Below, piece by piece: positions 34,777 to 45,100 of a stretch of 64,000 nucleotides of DNA. A model generated the notes under the pieces. It was not told the origin of the DNA. It did not search any database and saw nothing but the letters and a program-made list of their open reading frames with translations. The stretch lies in contig CAIRAY010000150.1 in the NCBI GenBank assembly GCA_903876665.1, forward strand, positions 1 to 64,000. The letters run 5' to 3'. Source of the stretch: an uncultured Fibrobacterota bacterium (GTDB lineage: Bacteria; Fibrobacterota; Fibrobacteria; Fibrobacterales; Fibrobacteraceae). The stretch's first letter is position 1; the number at the start of each line of letters is the position of its first letter. Made by a program: the position numbers and the translations under genes.

Positions 34777-36099
34777 CACAACATCCAGATCAAATTCGGA
34801 GGCATCCACCACGCGCGCCATGCGGAATTGGCCCACATCGCCATCGCCCTCCAGTACGCGAATTCCGTTGTCCACCTCAAGGGCGTCCCATTGGCTACGG
34901 CCGTAAAAATGGAATTCGCTTTCCTCCGCCACTTCATCCAGAACCACTTCCAATTCCCGTCCCAAAAGGGACTGGTTTCTTTCCAGGGAAATTTCGGATT
35001 GTTGGGCGAGTAGGCGATCCAGGCGCTCCTGGGCAATGTCGTGGGGAATTTTATGAGCCAGCGTTGCTGCGTGGGTTCCTTCTTCGTCGGAGTAGGTGAA
35101 CCCTCCAAGGCGCTCAAATTTGACTTCGTTCGCTAGCTGCATCAGTTCTTCAAATTCCGCTTCGGTTTCTCCAGGAAACCCTACCAAGACGGTTGTGCGT
35201 AATGAAATTTCTGGCACGGTGGAACGGAAGCGGAGCAACAGCTCGCGTAGCTCCTTGCCTCGCGTTTTTCTGCGCATTCGGGTCAGGACCGCATCGCTCG
35301 CATGCTGGATGGGCATGTCCAGGTAACTGCAAAGCCGGTTATTGTCCGCCATAAGCCTGAGCAAAGAGTCATCGATGAATTCGGGGTAAGCGTACATGAG
35401 GCGGACCCAATGCAAATCGGTATCCGAAAGGAGAGCTCGGACCAAGGTTTCCAAATTGGTTTGCGGTCCACCCGATTCACGTCCATAGAAGGTTAAATCC
35501 TGTGCAATCAGGGAGATTTCTTTTACGCCATGTTTGACGAGATATTGGGCTTCCGCCACGAGTTCGGGAATGTCAAAGGAATTTTGTTTGCCACGGATTC
35601 CTGGGATTGCGCAGAATGAGCAATTGCGGTTGCACCCTTCGGCAATCTTGAGGTAGGCGTGGTGCGGTGTGTTTCCCATGGCGACGCGCTTTTGAGGCTC
35701 ACGGCGGCAAACGTTTGCCATGTCGTGTTCGCCAATGACTTCCAGAATTTTGCCGGGCTGGTAGGTCCCCGTCCAAAGATCGACTTCGGGCATTTCGCTT
35801 TTCAGATCACTTGAGTAACGTTGAGAAAGGCAGCCTGCCACCAGGATCTTTTGCCCGGGCCTGCGGAGCTGGGTAAGGCCGAGAATCGCATCCACAGATT
35901 CTTCTTTTGCAGACTCAATAAATCCACATGTATTGACGAGGAGATATTCGCTTTGACTTGGATCTTCCTGGATGGAGAAACCTGCTTGGCGAAACTCCCC
36001 CAGCATCCGTTCGAGGTCCACCTGGTTCTTTGCGCAACCCATGGAAATAGGATGGACGGAGCGGTTCGTGAATTTTGCTTTCGCAGACTTTGCTTTCAT
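34762..36099 (-). CDS. rimO: ribosomal protein uS12 methylthiotransferase RimO
   Basis: 445 residues with the three MTTase parts: an N-terminal UPF0004 domain (ISMGCAKNQVDLERMLGE, NTCGFIESAKEES), a radical-SAM core with the CxxxCxxC cluster in GCNRNCSFCAIPGIRG, and a C-terminal TRAM domain. The CGFI-SAKEES form and the AIPGIRG site point to RimO, which methylthiolates Asp88 of S12, rather than MiaB. Confidence 0.95.
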   Translation of the reverse strand: MKAKSAKAKFTNRSVHPISMGCAKNQVDLERMLGEFRQAGFSIQEDPSQSEYLLVNTCGFIESAKEESVDAILGLTQLRRPGQKILVAGCLSQRYSSDLKSEMPEVDLWTGTYQPGKILEVIGEHDMANVCRREPQKRVAMGNTPHHAYLKIAEGCNRNCSFCAIPGIRGKQNSFDIPELVAEAQYLVKHGVKEISLIAQDLTFYGRESGGPQTNLETLVRALLSDTDLHWVRLMYAYPEFIDDSLLRLMADNNRLCSYLDMPIQHASDAVLTRMRRKTRGKELRELLLRFRSTVPEISLRTTVLVGFPGETEAEFEELMQLANEVKFERLGGFTYSDEEGTHAATLAHKIPHDIAQERLDRLLAQQSEISLERNQSLLGRELEVVLDEVAEESEFHFYGRSQWDALEVDNGIRVLEGDGDVGQFRMARVVDASEFDLDVVLLPQ

Positions 36100-36182
36100 G
36101 GTGTGGCAAGATAAAAAAAAAGGAATTATTCGTTGGATTCCATATTTTTTTCAGGGTGGATTTATCCTGATCATTCAAAAAA

Positions 36183-36203
36183 AAAGGCGCCGGAAGGCGC
36201 CTA
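36183..36203 (-). terminator. rho-independent terminator
   Basis: aggcgcc-ggaa-ggcgcct hairpin with a run of A on the plus strand (T-run on minus), downstream of the SPOR lipoprotein gene. Confidence 0.88.
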
Positions 36204-36226
36204 GGAAGAATCATTTGGTCAAGAGA

Positions 36227-36916
36227 TTACTGCCATTCGTCGTCGGCCGCTGCTGGTGCAGGTGCTGGTTTTTGTGGCGCAGGTGTTGCGGGAGCAGGCG
36301 CTGGAGTGGAAGGAGCCGGGGTTGCAGGAGCAGGGGCAACCGCTGGGGCTGGCGTTGGTTCTGGAGTTGGGGTCTGGGCTGCGGGTTGGTTCCAATCCGA
36401 GGCCGTGGGTGGGGTGGAATTGTCTTCGGAAGCCGAAGAAGGAGCTGAGTTGCCGACGGTGTCGTTCTTTTTGTTGTCTACCCACCAGGCGTAACCCAGC
36501 GGGGCGAGGGAACCCTTGGCATAATTGGTCGCTTCGGCAATGCTTGCAAAAAATCCGATACGGACGCGGAAGTAGGAACCTTCGAGCTCGCCAGGGTTTT
36601 CAACTTGTGAGACGTAGGCTTCAATACCGCTGGAACGAAGTTTCTCAAGAACCTTGTCGGCTGCCTTCTGGGTGGGCTTGATGTCCACCTGAATAACATA
36701 GTTGCCTGCGCCGGTTGGGTTCGCCTTGCCAACGGAGAACTGGCCTGAACCTTGGGCTCCAACAGCCTGGATGGGTTGCAATTCAGGATCCGCAGGCATG
36801 GGTGGCATGACCGGAGGTGGAGGAATTTGTGCGGCCTGATCCTCTTCCTTTTTGCATCCGGAAAGTGACAACAGGGCTGTTGCTGCGATCATAGTAGTGA
36901 TTTTGAAGAGGTTCAC
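36227..36916 (-). CDS. SPOR-domain lipoprotein with Pro/Ala-rich tail
   Basis: 229 residues. Lipobox ALLSLSGCKK gives Cys21. A SPOR-like domain lies at about 70-140 (GNYVIQVDIKPTQKAADKVL, GSYFRVRIGFFASIAEATNY); SPOR domains bind denuded septal peptidoglycan. The last 80 residues are low-complexity Pro-Ala with few other residues, ending ADDEWQ. SPOR domains are usually terminal, so a long tail after the domain is unusual. Likely an outer-membrane or cell-wall lipoprotein linked to division. Confidence 0.8.
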   Translation of the reverse strand: MNLFKITTMIAATALLSLSGCKKEEDQAAQIPPPPVMPPMPADPELQPIQAVGAQGSGQFSVGKANPTGAGNYVIQVDIKPTQKAADKVLEKLRSSGIEAYVSQVENPGELEGSYFRVRIGFFASIAEATNYAKGSLAPLGYAWWVDNKKNDTVGNSAPSSASEDNSTPPTASDWNQPAAQTPTPEPTPAPAVAPAPATPAPSTPAPAPATPAPQKPAPAPAAADDEWQ

Positions 36917-36968
36917 TGGAATCTCCGCGTTGGTTGGTTATGAGGAAAATAGTTAACTCATTGAATTT

Positions 36969-37532
36969 ATGCAAGTTATGATTTTGTTTAGATTTAAAAC
37001 CACGATGAAAGTTCACCCAGAAACTCTTCCCAGCGCCTCAGTGGCCCTGGTGGTTGTGGAGAAAAATTCCGAGCGCCAGATTTTGCTCCTTCAGAGGGCC
37101 CATAACTTGCGGGATGCCTGGAGCGGTCATTTGGCCTTTCCTGGTGGAAAATTTGAAATGGGCGACCGGGATTTGCTTGCAACGGCAATCCGGGAAACTC
37201 GCGAAGAATGTGGAATTGTCCTCACTGAACAAGACATGGTTCGTGCCTTGCCTGTGGCCCCTGCAGGGAAGTCGGGGAAAAATCCCATTTGGGTTCAGCC
37301 TTGGTTATTCGTTTTAGATCAATTTCCGGTTATTGAATTGGATGCAGCTGAGATGCAAGGAGCATTCTGGCTTGAGGCCGGTAAGTTCCAGGATTTAAAA
37401 AATCATGGATGCTTCGAGCCATTTCCGGGTGGTTCCTTTCCCTGTTTTTGGGTGGAAAACCAGGTGCTTTGGGGGTTTACCTATGGAGTGCTTTGCCAAT
37501 ATTTGGGGCTCGACCATGACAGGGCCTCTTGA
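36969..37532 (+). CDS. Nudix hydrolase, CoA pyrophosphatase-like
   Basis: 187 residues; an alternative ATG at 37005 would remove 12. The Nudix box reads GGKFEMGDRDLLATAIRETR then EECG, with the E-x2-D-x5-TA-RE form seen in NudL/YeaB-type coenzyme A pyrophosphatases. The preceding WSGHLAFPGG fits that group. Such enzymes cut CoA or related nucleoside diphosphate derivatives. The last five codons overlap the small decayed frame at 37516. Confidence 0.87.
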   Translation: MQVMILFRFKTTMKVHPETLPSASVALVVVEKNSERQILLLQRAHNLRDAWSGHLAFPGGKFEMGDRDLLATAIRETREECGIVLTEQDMVRALPVAPAGKSGKNPIWVQPWLFVLDQFPVIELDAAEMQGAFWLEAGKFQDLKNHGCFEPFPGGSFPCFWVENQVLWGFTYGVLCQYLGLDHDRAS

Positions 37533-37644
37533 TATTTCTACCTTTGACTGCGTCTAGGCCCTGCGCAATGACTGCTTTTGGGTAACCCGCCAGGGCGAGA
37601 GCAGCAACGGACTCGAGAACTTTTATGTGCTGCAGGTCGCCTAG
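37516..37644 (+). pseudogene. decayed small reading frame with in-frame stop
   Basis: An ATG inside the Nudix gene opens MTGPLDISTFDCV, then a TAG at 37555, then a further 28 in-frame codons (ALRNDCFWVTRQGESS to FYVLQVA) and a second TAG at 37642. The two parts read as one protein-like sequence with sensible composition. The opening faintly resembles HI0074-type nucleotidyltransferase partner proteins, which is only a guess. It looks like the stump of a gene once coupled to the Nudix gene. Confidence 0.35.
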
Positions 37645-37679
37645 ACACTTTTCCCCTCCATTCTGACTTTCGGCCAAGT

Positions 37680-38036
37680 CTATTGAGCTAGGACCCGGGC
37701 GAGGCTGTCGTACGTCGAGGCCGGTACCCGATAATATACGATGGACACCCCGAGGATGGAGTAAATCAGGGAATCACCCTTGCATTCAATGAAAAATGAG
37801 TCGTTCAGGTCGGTTGTGCCTTTTATGGTGCTTTCCACCTGCTTTCCCTTGAGGGAGCCGAGGCTCGAGGAAATGGAATACATGTCCCCCGCTTCCGGCT
37901 TGATCTGGAACATGGCCATTCCCGAGCTGTCCGCCCAGTAACCGCTAGGGTCCAACTTTGCCCGCTCCATTTGGCAGGAAAGGGTCAAAAGGGGGAGGAT
38001 TGCGAGGGAAAGGAGGATGCCTGACTTCAATTTCAT
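37680..38036 (-). CDS. small lipoprotein
   Basis: 118 residues from the ATG at 38036 (an in-frame ATG 12 bases upstream exists). Signal MKLKSGILLSLAILPLLTLSCQ gives an LTLSC lipobox with Cys21. The rest, with GYWADSSGMAMFQI and IYSILGVSIVYYRV, suggests a small lipocalin-like or META-like beta-fold, but I do not recognise a family. Confidence 0.7.
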   Translation of the reverse strand: MKLKSGILLSLAILPLLTLSCQMERAKLDPSGYWADSSGMAMFQIKPEAGDMYSISSSLGSLKGKQVESTIKGTTDLNDSFFIECKGDSLIYSILGVSIVYYRVPASTYDSLARVLAQ

Positions 38037-38132
38037 GACGCATAACATTCAAAATTCCCAAGAAAATGTCAAGTCATTCATAAAAATGACATAACTCCAT
38101 AAAAACTAATGGATTATCCGGAAATGGAATGA

Positions 38133-38138
38133 TATAAT
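38133..38138 (+). promoter_or_regulatory. consensus -10 box
   Basis: A perfect tataat preceded by tga, with only a weak -35 (tggatt, 17 bases upstream). It would start transcription near 38145, ahead of the 35-codon frame at 38179. Confidence 0.6.
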
Positions 38139-38178
38139 GGTTATCAATGATCGTTTTTAGGAAATTGAGGAGTTCGAA

Positions 38179-38286
38179 ATGGACATGGATATTTTGCAAT
38201 TCATCGTGGGCGGAATGGGAATTTTCGGTCTGCATTTCCTGGTCAAACTCACCCTACAGAAAGACCGTGGGTTCCGCTCGTTTTAA
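38179..38286 (+). CDS. 35-residue putative membrane peptide
   Basis: A complete small frame: ATG, 35 codons, TAA. It encodes MDMDILQFIVGGMGIFGLHF followed by a basic tail (LVKLTLQKDRGFRSF), one hydrophobic segment with a positive-inside end. It has a ttgaggag ribosome binding site 6 bases before the ATG and a consensus -10 box 41 bases upstream. It lies just before the giant surface protein gene. Function unknown; the supporting evidence is the matching promoter, ribosome binding site and membrane pattern. Confidence 0.55.
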   Translation: MDMDILQFIVGGMGIFGLHFLVKLTLQKDRGFRSF

Positions 38287-38360
38287 CGGATATTCTTTTT
38301 CCACATAATCTTTTTAATCCCTTTAGTCTTCTTCGGTATATATTGATTTGAGGGATTGGT

Positions 38361-38410
38361 GGTTGGATCTTTTGATCCAGCCCTTGGTCCTTTTGTACGG
38401 GGGTACAAAA
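38361..38410 (+). promoter_or_regulatory. two hairpins in the leader of the fibro-slime gene
   Basis: 38361-38382 folds as ggttggatc-tttt-gatccagcc (one G-U pair), and 38391-38410 is a perfect 8-4-8 palindrome, ttttgtac-gggg-gtacaaaa, whose last base is the A of the start codon at 38410. The gggg loop is the only purine-rich stretch available as ribosome binding site, so folding could control translation; as DNA it could be an operator. Confidence 0.55.
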
Positions 38411-41400
38411 TGGGGACAGCAAAAATCAATAAAACGCTTGTGTGTATCTTGCTCTTGGCCTCGGTAGGCTTTTCAGCAACGATCCATCTCTACAACCCGT
38501 GGTTGACCAATGCGTCCCGGGCTTCCTATACTATACATCCAGGGCCAGGCCAACGGTGGAGAGAGCTGGTGGATCGGCAATGCCATGACAGCAGAAGGAG
38601 GTGGCTGGTATAGCCATACATTTCTTGCTGGCTCCACTTCAAGCAATATTCAATTCCGGTTCATGTCCTCGGCCGATGCCAACGGTGCAAATGCCAGTTA
38701 CTACCTGCCTTCGGGGATCCAGGCCGCCCAAGGGACCAACTTCCAAAATGTGACCCAATTCAATTCCGCGAGCGATGTTTACCTATTCGATCAAAATGGA
38801 ACTCCGGTATTCACCACTACGCCACCTCTTTCAAAGATATTGATGATCTACAATCCATTCTCCATAGCTCCCTTGGTGGAGGTTGAAGGGAAGGTGGGCC
38901 AGCGGAGTACTCTTGCATCCGAAACACCCTGCGGGTGGTATTCTTTGCCCATTCTCGGAGATCCCAATATACGAGTCCGCCTAACCACGGGAACGGCCTC
39001 TGCGACCTACGGAGCCGGTGGAATCGGAACGATTTCCTATATGGATCTTACCGGGAAATTTACCACCAAGGATACGGTCTGGCTCAATACCCCAACCGGA
39101 GGTCCAGAATTTTTGACCCAGTGGAATGGGGTGAAGGGTAAATGTTCCGTGGTGCGCCTTGCGAGCATCATTCGCGATTTTCCTACCGATGGAACGCACC
39201 CGGATTTTGAGTCGGTTGGATGGTATGACCCCTGCGGCTCTGTAACTACGGGAATGGTGCAAACGGATCTAGGAGCCGACCGAAAACCCGTTAAGGCAAA
39301 AACAGCCTGTTCCAATTCGAAATTCGACGAGTGGTTTGGCCGGACTGCTGGAACCTATTGGACCGGTTGCCTCGACTTGGTCCTAACCGCCAATGCAGCA
39401 GGCGCCTACGAAAAGAAGGACGATGCCTTTTTTCCTTTGGACGGGGTGTCTACCAATTATTCGGACCCATACAATGGCATGGGAAAGGACCTCACCCGAG
39501 AAACCCCCTCAAAATTGGGTGCGGTTCACGGACATAATTTTGGATTCTGCCTAGAGACGCATGCCAAGTTTACCTATAAAGGCACCGAAGTTTTTTCCTT
39601 CAATGGCGATGACGATGTTTGGGTGTTTATCAATAATAAACTTGCGGTCGATATTGGTGGAGTCCATCAGCAATACCCTCAGTCTGTGAATCTCTCTACG
39701 TTGGGCCTTACGGTAGGGAAATCCTACAACTTTGACTTTTTCTTCTGCGAACGGCAATCTACGGATTCCCACATGTGGATCACAACAGATATTGACCTTA
39801 CGGATTCCCGCGACGTTCTTTTGAACCGCGAAATCATTCAAGCGACAGGCTCTACGCAATATAGGTACTCGGTCTGGCTCAATACCCAAGGCGGGGTGGG
39901 GTGTGTCCAAGAATCGAGCACGCTCAAGCTTTCTGCTAATTATGAGTTGGCCAAAGTGGGTGCAACAGGACGCACCACTTTGAACCCTGGGACGCTTTAT
40001 GGGGGTGGAATTGTCATCAATTCAACGCGCGACACCGTGGTGGTAGATACCGCACACATGTTCTCCTTGGACAGTGGATCGACCTATGTGTTGTATGTCA
40101 TCGACCCCAATGCCCAGGGGGTATTTGATTCCATCGTATTTTCCATTCCGGCCAAGGGCGCTTTTATTCCTCCTCCGGTTGTTCCTTATGTCAATAAACC
40201 TCCAGTAGCAACTGCCGACACCTTTGCCATTGCCGAGGATCAAACCGCAGGGTTTCTCCTGGGGACCGTAGTCGCCTCCGATCCGGAAGATTCAGTTCTC
40301 ACCTATCGGTTGAAAGGGTCCGGGCCCTTCCGCATCGATTCTTTGGGTAGGGTGTTTTTGACCGGTTCTGTCGATTATGAAGGGATGGCCGATTATTCTT
40401 TGAGTGTGGTGGTAAACGATGGCAAAGATTCGGTGACGGTTTCTCTTCGTATTCTTGTGACCAATGTGGCGGAACCGGTAGAAATTCGCATCGTCTCCGT
40501 GCAGGCAGGGGACAGCCTTTGGAGCAACGATCCAGATACCGTTTGGACCAACCAGCTATCGGTGAGGGTCAATGGTCGCATTACTGGCACGCTCTTTGGG
40601 GCCGGAAAAGATTCCTCTGCGCTCAAAACGGTCAAGCAGGGAGTGAACAAATTAGGCATGAAAATTTGCACATCGGATTTGTTGGCTTGTGGAATAGATT
40701 CGGTCCTGGTCCTTGTAAATACAGCGATTCCATCGGTCTCTTTTCAACCCCTAATGCCCGATACTACCGGGTTAAGATATCTTGTATACGAATATATCCC
40801 CAGTGATACCTTCTTCACCAATGATCCTTGGGCAAAAATTCAAGGAACATTGATTTCCACCGGTGGTGATTTAAAGAAGGATACCTCCCTGGTTTCCATC
40901 GATCTTGGCGATCTAAAGCTCAAAGACGGAGTGAACCGCATCCCCTATTCCTTTACCGATGTATTTGGAAATATGGTGGCGGAAACCTTGCTGGTCGTCC
41001 TAGATCGTAGACCTCCAGCGGTGGTGATCGCGAACCCTCTCGAGGGCTCATTTCAAAAGGAATATACCATTGACGTGGAGTGGTTGATTGAGGGGGTCGT
41101 TATGGATTCCCTCACCCGTGCAAGCCTTGAAAAAGGCAACAATACCATAATACGCAGGGCCATGGATCGCGCCGGAAACCTCGGTGCGGACACGGTAATG
41201 GTCATTTTAAAAATCGACCGCAATGATGTCATCGTGGATTTGGTGAAGCCCGTTGTGGTTATGAATCCAAAAGATGTCGATAAAGCATTCAGCAAGGCTC
41301 CGCCACGAAAAGATGAGCGGTACGCCTTTACCGCAATCAACCGGGCCACAGATCTTGCCGACGAAATTGCCTACGGAACTTCTGCCGGGACCGTGGTTAA

Positions 41401-41971
41401 GCCCAAGTCCGCCAAGGATCAGCGGACCTATGGCCTCGAAGCCAACACGCATGTCGGTCCCACCCTTCATATCCAGACCCGCCTGCAGTCCGTGGGAGGA
41501 GTGAATGCCGAGGGAGACCGACGCACAGGTACCCTCCAGGATCTCATGGAATGGATTGGGGAAAAAGGTGGAGTCGATACGGCGGAAGCCCTTTGTGGAC
41601 TGAACATACCTCAAAGCCAATGGGAGGTCCGCCCTTTGTGGCGCAATTCCGTAACCGTAGAGGCCGACATTTTTGACAACATGGGGCAATATATTGACCG
41701 CTTCGTGGTCTCTGCAGATTCCCTTGGGGCCCAATACCTGAACGACGGTGGAGTGGCGGAATTCAATTTGGCCCTAACCCCTGACAAGGAGAGCAAGAAC
41801 ATCAAGGACAGCCGCGGACGCACCCTGGCAAGCGGGGCTTACCTGGTTCGTGGAGTGGTGCGGGCTACCTCCACTTATCTCTGGTGTGCAGGCGAGTTCA
41901 ATCAGGGCGAACAGGTGAAGAGCATTGCCTCCATCCTGAAAGCTTTTGGCTATCGGCGGTATGACAAGTAG
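38410..41971 (+). CDS. giant secreted fibro-slime domain protein, frameshifted near its start
   Basis: The signal peptide (MGTAKINKTLVCILLLASVG, FSATI) is in one frame (38410-38613) and the remaining 1150 residues in the +1 frame (open from 38510 to 41971). The joint lies around 38525-38545, near a ctatactata direct repeat; one more ctata copy or one fewer base would restore the frame. Numbered from 38510, residues about 215-430 are a fibro-slime domain (SIIRDFPTDGTHPDFE, FSFNGDDDVWVFINNKLAVD), 555-655 a cadherin-like module (DYSLSVVVNDGKDS), and 655-1153 a region shared with the next protein. Fibro-slime proteins of Fibrobacter are surface proteins proposed to act in adhesion to fibre. It may be truncated in this strain, or the shift may be a sequencing error. 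Confidence 0.8.
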
Positions 41972-42006
41972 AATTTACGTGATGGACATCACCTGAATTT
42001 CCCCGG

Positions 42007-42037
42007 ATTCCGCTGAAAACAGCGGAATTTCTTTTTT
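42007..42037 (+). terminator. rho-independent terminator
   Basis: A perfect nine-pair stem, attccgctg / cagcggaat, with an aaaa loop and a T-rich tail (tttcttttttt-like), after the fibro-slime gene. Confidence 0.9.
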
Positions 42038-42111
42038 GGGGTACCCTTGTAACTATCTTTATTCGGTTAAGTGTGGGATTTTTGCGGCAGGGGTGCCGCC
42101 TAGGGGTTTGT

Positions 42112-45100
42112 ATGATGCGATATCATGGCGCAATTTTTCTTTCTTGCTTGCTATTTCTGGGGCTCACTGGTTTGTGGGCCCAAGGCTTTGGCGATGGCGC
42201 CGGTCAGTCCTCCATACCCGAAGGCATTCTGAAATTTGGGCTGTATGGCAAGGAATGGGTGAATGTCGGGTATAATGGGAAGACTGCGGACTCGGGTGCC
42301 GTTGGGTCATCCGGGTACATCGCTTTGGCCCAAGACGCCATGCTTCGCTGGGATACCTACGCCGGTGGAGAAGTCCGTGGGAATGTGAATAACAAGATTC
42401 TCGGAAATTTGACCGCCAATGGAAAGGTGTATTTTACCAATCTGCTCTCGGTCGAGAAAACCATTTGGGCGAAGGATAGCCTACGGCTTGATGGCTCAGG
42501 TGGGGCAAATCTGATTAAGGGGAACGCCTATGTTGGCCTGGGGCTTAAACTAGGGTACAGCAATACCATTCAGGGGATTACGACGGTTCCTAATGGTGCC
42601 ATTTCAGTCCAGGACTACGCCCACTCCAATACATTTGGGGCAACCGCACTTACCGCAGGCCAGGGAAATCAGCTCCTCGCGGGGGTCAATACTGCCGCCA
42701 ATTTGAAATGGAACACAGCATTCTCCAGACCATTGTCCTGGGACTCCATGACCTATACGGTTCCATCGACTGCAGTTAGTTTTGATGCAACAAAAACCTG
42801 CTCCATTGCACAATTTTTGACATGGGACAATACCGCCGCAACCTGCGTTCTGGTTACCGGTGCCGCTGCCATGACCTTGCAAACGGCTCCCAATGGGGCC
42901 AAGGTCCTCCCACCCGGAAACTATGGCGATATTTCTTTGTTATACCAATCAAAAATGGTCTTAGGAGAGGGGATCTACAATTTTAAAAGCCTGACGTTGA
43001 ATGGAGCCCAAGCCCAAATCCCTGTTTGGCAGCCCACGGGCGGCCGGACCCAGATTCTGGTGGAAGGAAATATCTCCTTAAGTCAGGACCAATTTATGCT
43101 CCGGCCTGCCTCCACGGCCACGGATTTTAACAAAGCTTTCAGCGCCACTGACCTGGCTATCAAGGGTGGTTCCGTTCTTTTGTATTCAAACGGAACCAAC
43201 GTAACCCTGGGGCAGTTCACTTATGTGTGGGGCACGGTCATGGCTCCCAATGCCCTCATCGATGTGAAATATGATTCCCGTCTTTTTGGGCAAGCCTTGG
43301 GAAATCAAATTCAGGTTGCACAAAATTTTGAAGGCAACAACGGTCGCTACATTCCCTTTTATCCAACCAAACCCAAGATTGACCTCGTTTTTTCCGGAGG
43401 AGCGCTTTTGGATGAAGGTTCGGGAGGCGGAACCAAGATATTCCCCATCAACTTCTCCTTGGATCATGAAAATGGCCTTCCGGTGACGGTTTATTTCCAT
43501 ACCCAGTCCAGAATCCCAGCCCAGGCAGGCAATGCCGATGCATCCGACTATACCGGGGTTGCCAAGGATTCGATAACTTTTGGAGTCGGAGTCATTTCTG
43601 TGTCATTCAGCAAAGTCACCATAAACAAGGACGCCCAATACGAAGCGGATGACTATTTCGACCTAGTTCTGGATAGCGTGGTTAATGGACGGCTGGATTC
43701 TGTTTCCGCAAATAATGTTTACCCGCTTGGGATCCGGAATGACGATGCACCTCCGGTAATGGAATTTGCGGATACCAGCACGGTTACCGTAAGTGAATCT
43801 GTGGCAACGACCTTGATGGCAACGGAGCTAAATGCGGCCTCAATTTTAGATGCGATAGCCAATGTTTCCCATTCGGCCAAAAATGGGGGCATGGTGTCTT
43901 CCACTGCAACGACTCATACCATCTCCTCGGGATTGGTTTCCGGGAGCTTGGTTTTGAATTGGCTTAATGATGGGATGGATGAACCGGACGATACCGTTCG
44001 CATTGCCCTACGCAGTGGGACATCCATGACGGTTGGCCCCGATTCGGTCAAGACCATCATCATCACCGATGACGATGCCACCACCAAGCTTGCCCCCGGA
44101 ATGCAAACCGCATTTGTCGTGGCCGAACCTGCGGGAGCTCTTTCTGCAACGACCACGGTCAAGGTCCCCATTGTTCTTGCGGGTGTTTCGGGCTGGCCCA
44201 TCACTTGGGCCATGAATCTGCTTTCTGTTGGCACGGGCGGCGCGATTAAAGATTTGGATTTTGTTCTGGTAAAGGCGGAGGGAGCCATTGCTCCGGGTTC
44301 CCTGAGCGACACCCTGGTGGTAAAGATTAATAATGATATTTTGGATGAAGGAGATGAACAAATTCGTCTGGTTTTTGATCCAATTATGGGCGCGACCAAG
44401 CACCTGGATTTCAGCGGAAAGGACACCATTAGCATCATCATTGGGAATAATGATGGTCCCATTGCCGTGGACGACTCCGTCATTATTGGCGAAAACGCTC
44501 CCGTGGGTACTCAGATCAAACGTTTGGCAGACCTCCTGGAAGCAAGTCCTGATACCACGGCCCTATACGATTGGACCCTTTTGCCAGGGCTTGATGCATC
44601 CAAATTCAACTTGGTGAATGTTCCCGTTTCTGGCTGGATTCTTACCGTGAAGGATTCTGTGGCTTTTGACTTTGAGCTTGCGGACCATGTGTTTGATGTG
44701 GATGTTCGCGTGTTTGGGTCTTTCCATGATGATACGGCAAGGATTGTGGTTTCGGTGAACAATGTCCAGGAAACCCCGATCGCTCCGGACTCGGCCAGTA
44801 GCATTTTGCTAGAAAATCCTACTGCAGGAATCCCTGTGGACACCTTGTTTCCGGGTGAGAATTCAGGCTGGAATTTGGAATGGACCATTGCTGGCGGGAC
44901 CGGTTCCAAAAACTTTATTGTGACGACCGATGCGAATGGGGCCGCGGTGCTCTTTGTGAAAACAGGGGCAAACATTGACTACGAGGCGACCAAGACCCAG
45001 ACTCTCACCCTCGTTCTCACCAACCAGAGTGGCTTATCCGATACCACTTGGGTAACCGTGCAGATCAAGAATGTCTTGGAATACACACAAGTGTCTATTG

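Noticed and set aside
37477-37677. 66-codon minus-strand frame downstream of the Nudix gene
   Set aside because: Antisense to the better supported decayed frame; no ribosome binding site or recognisable sequence.
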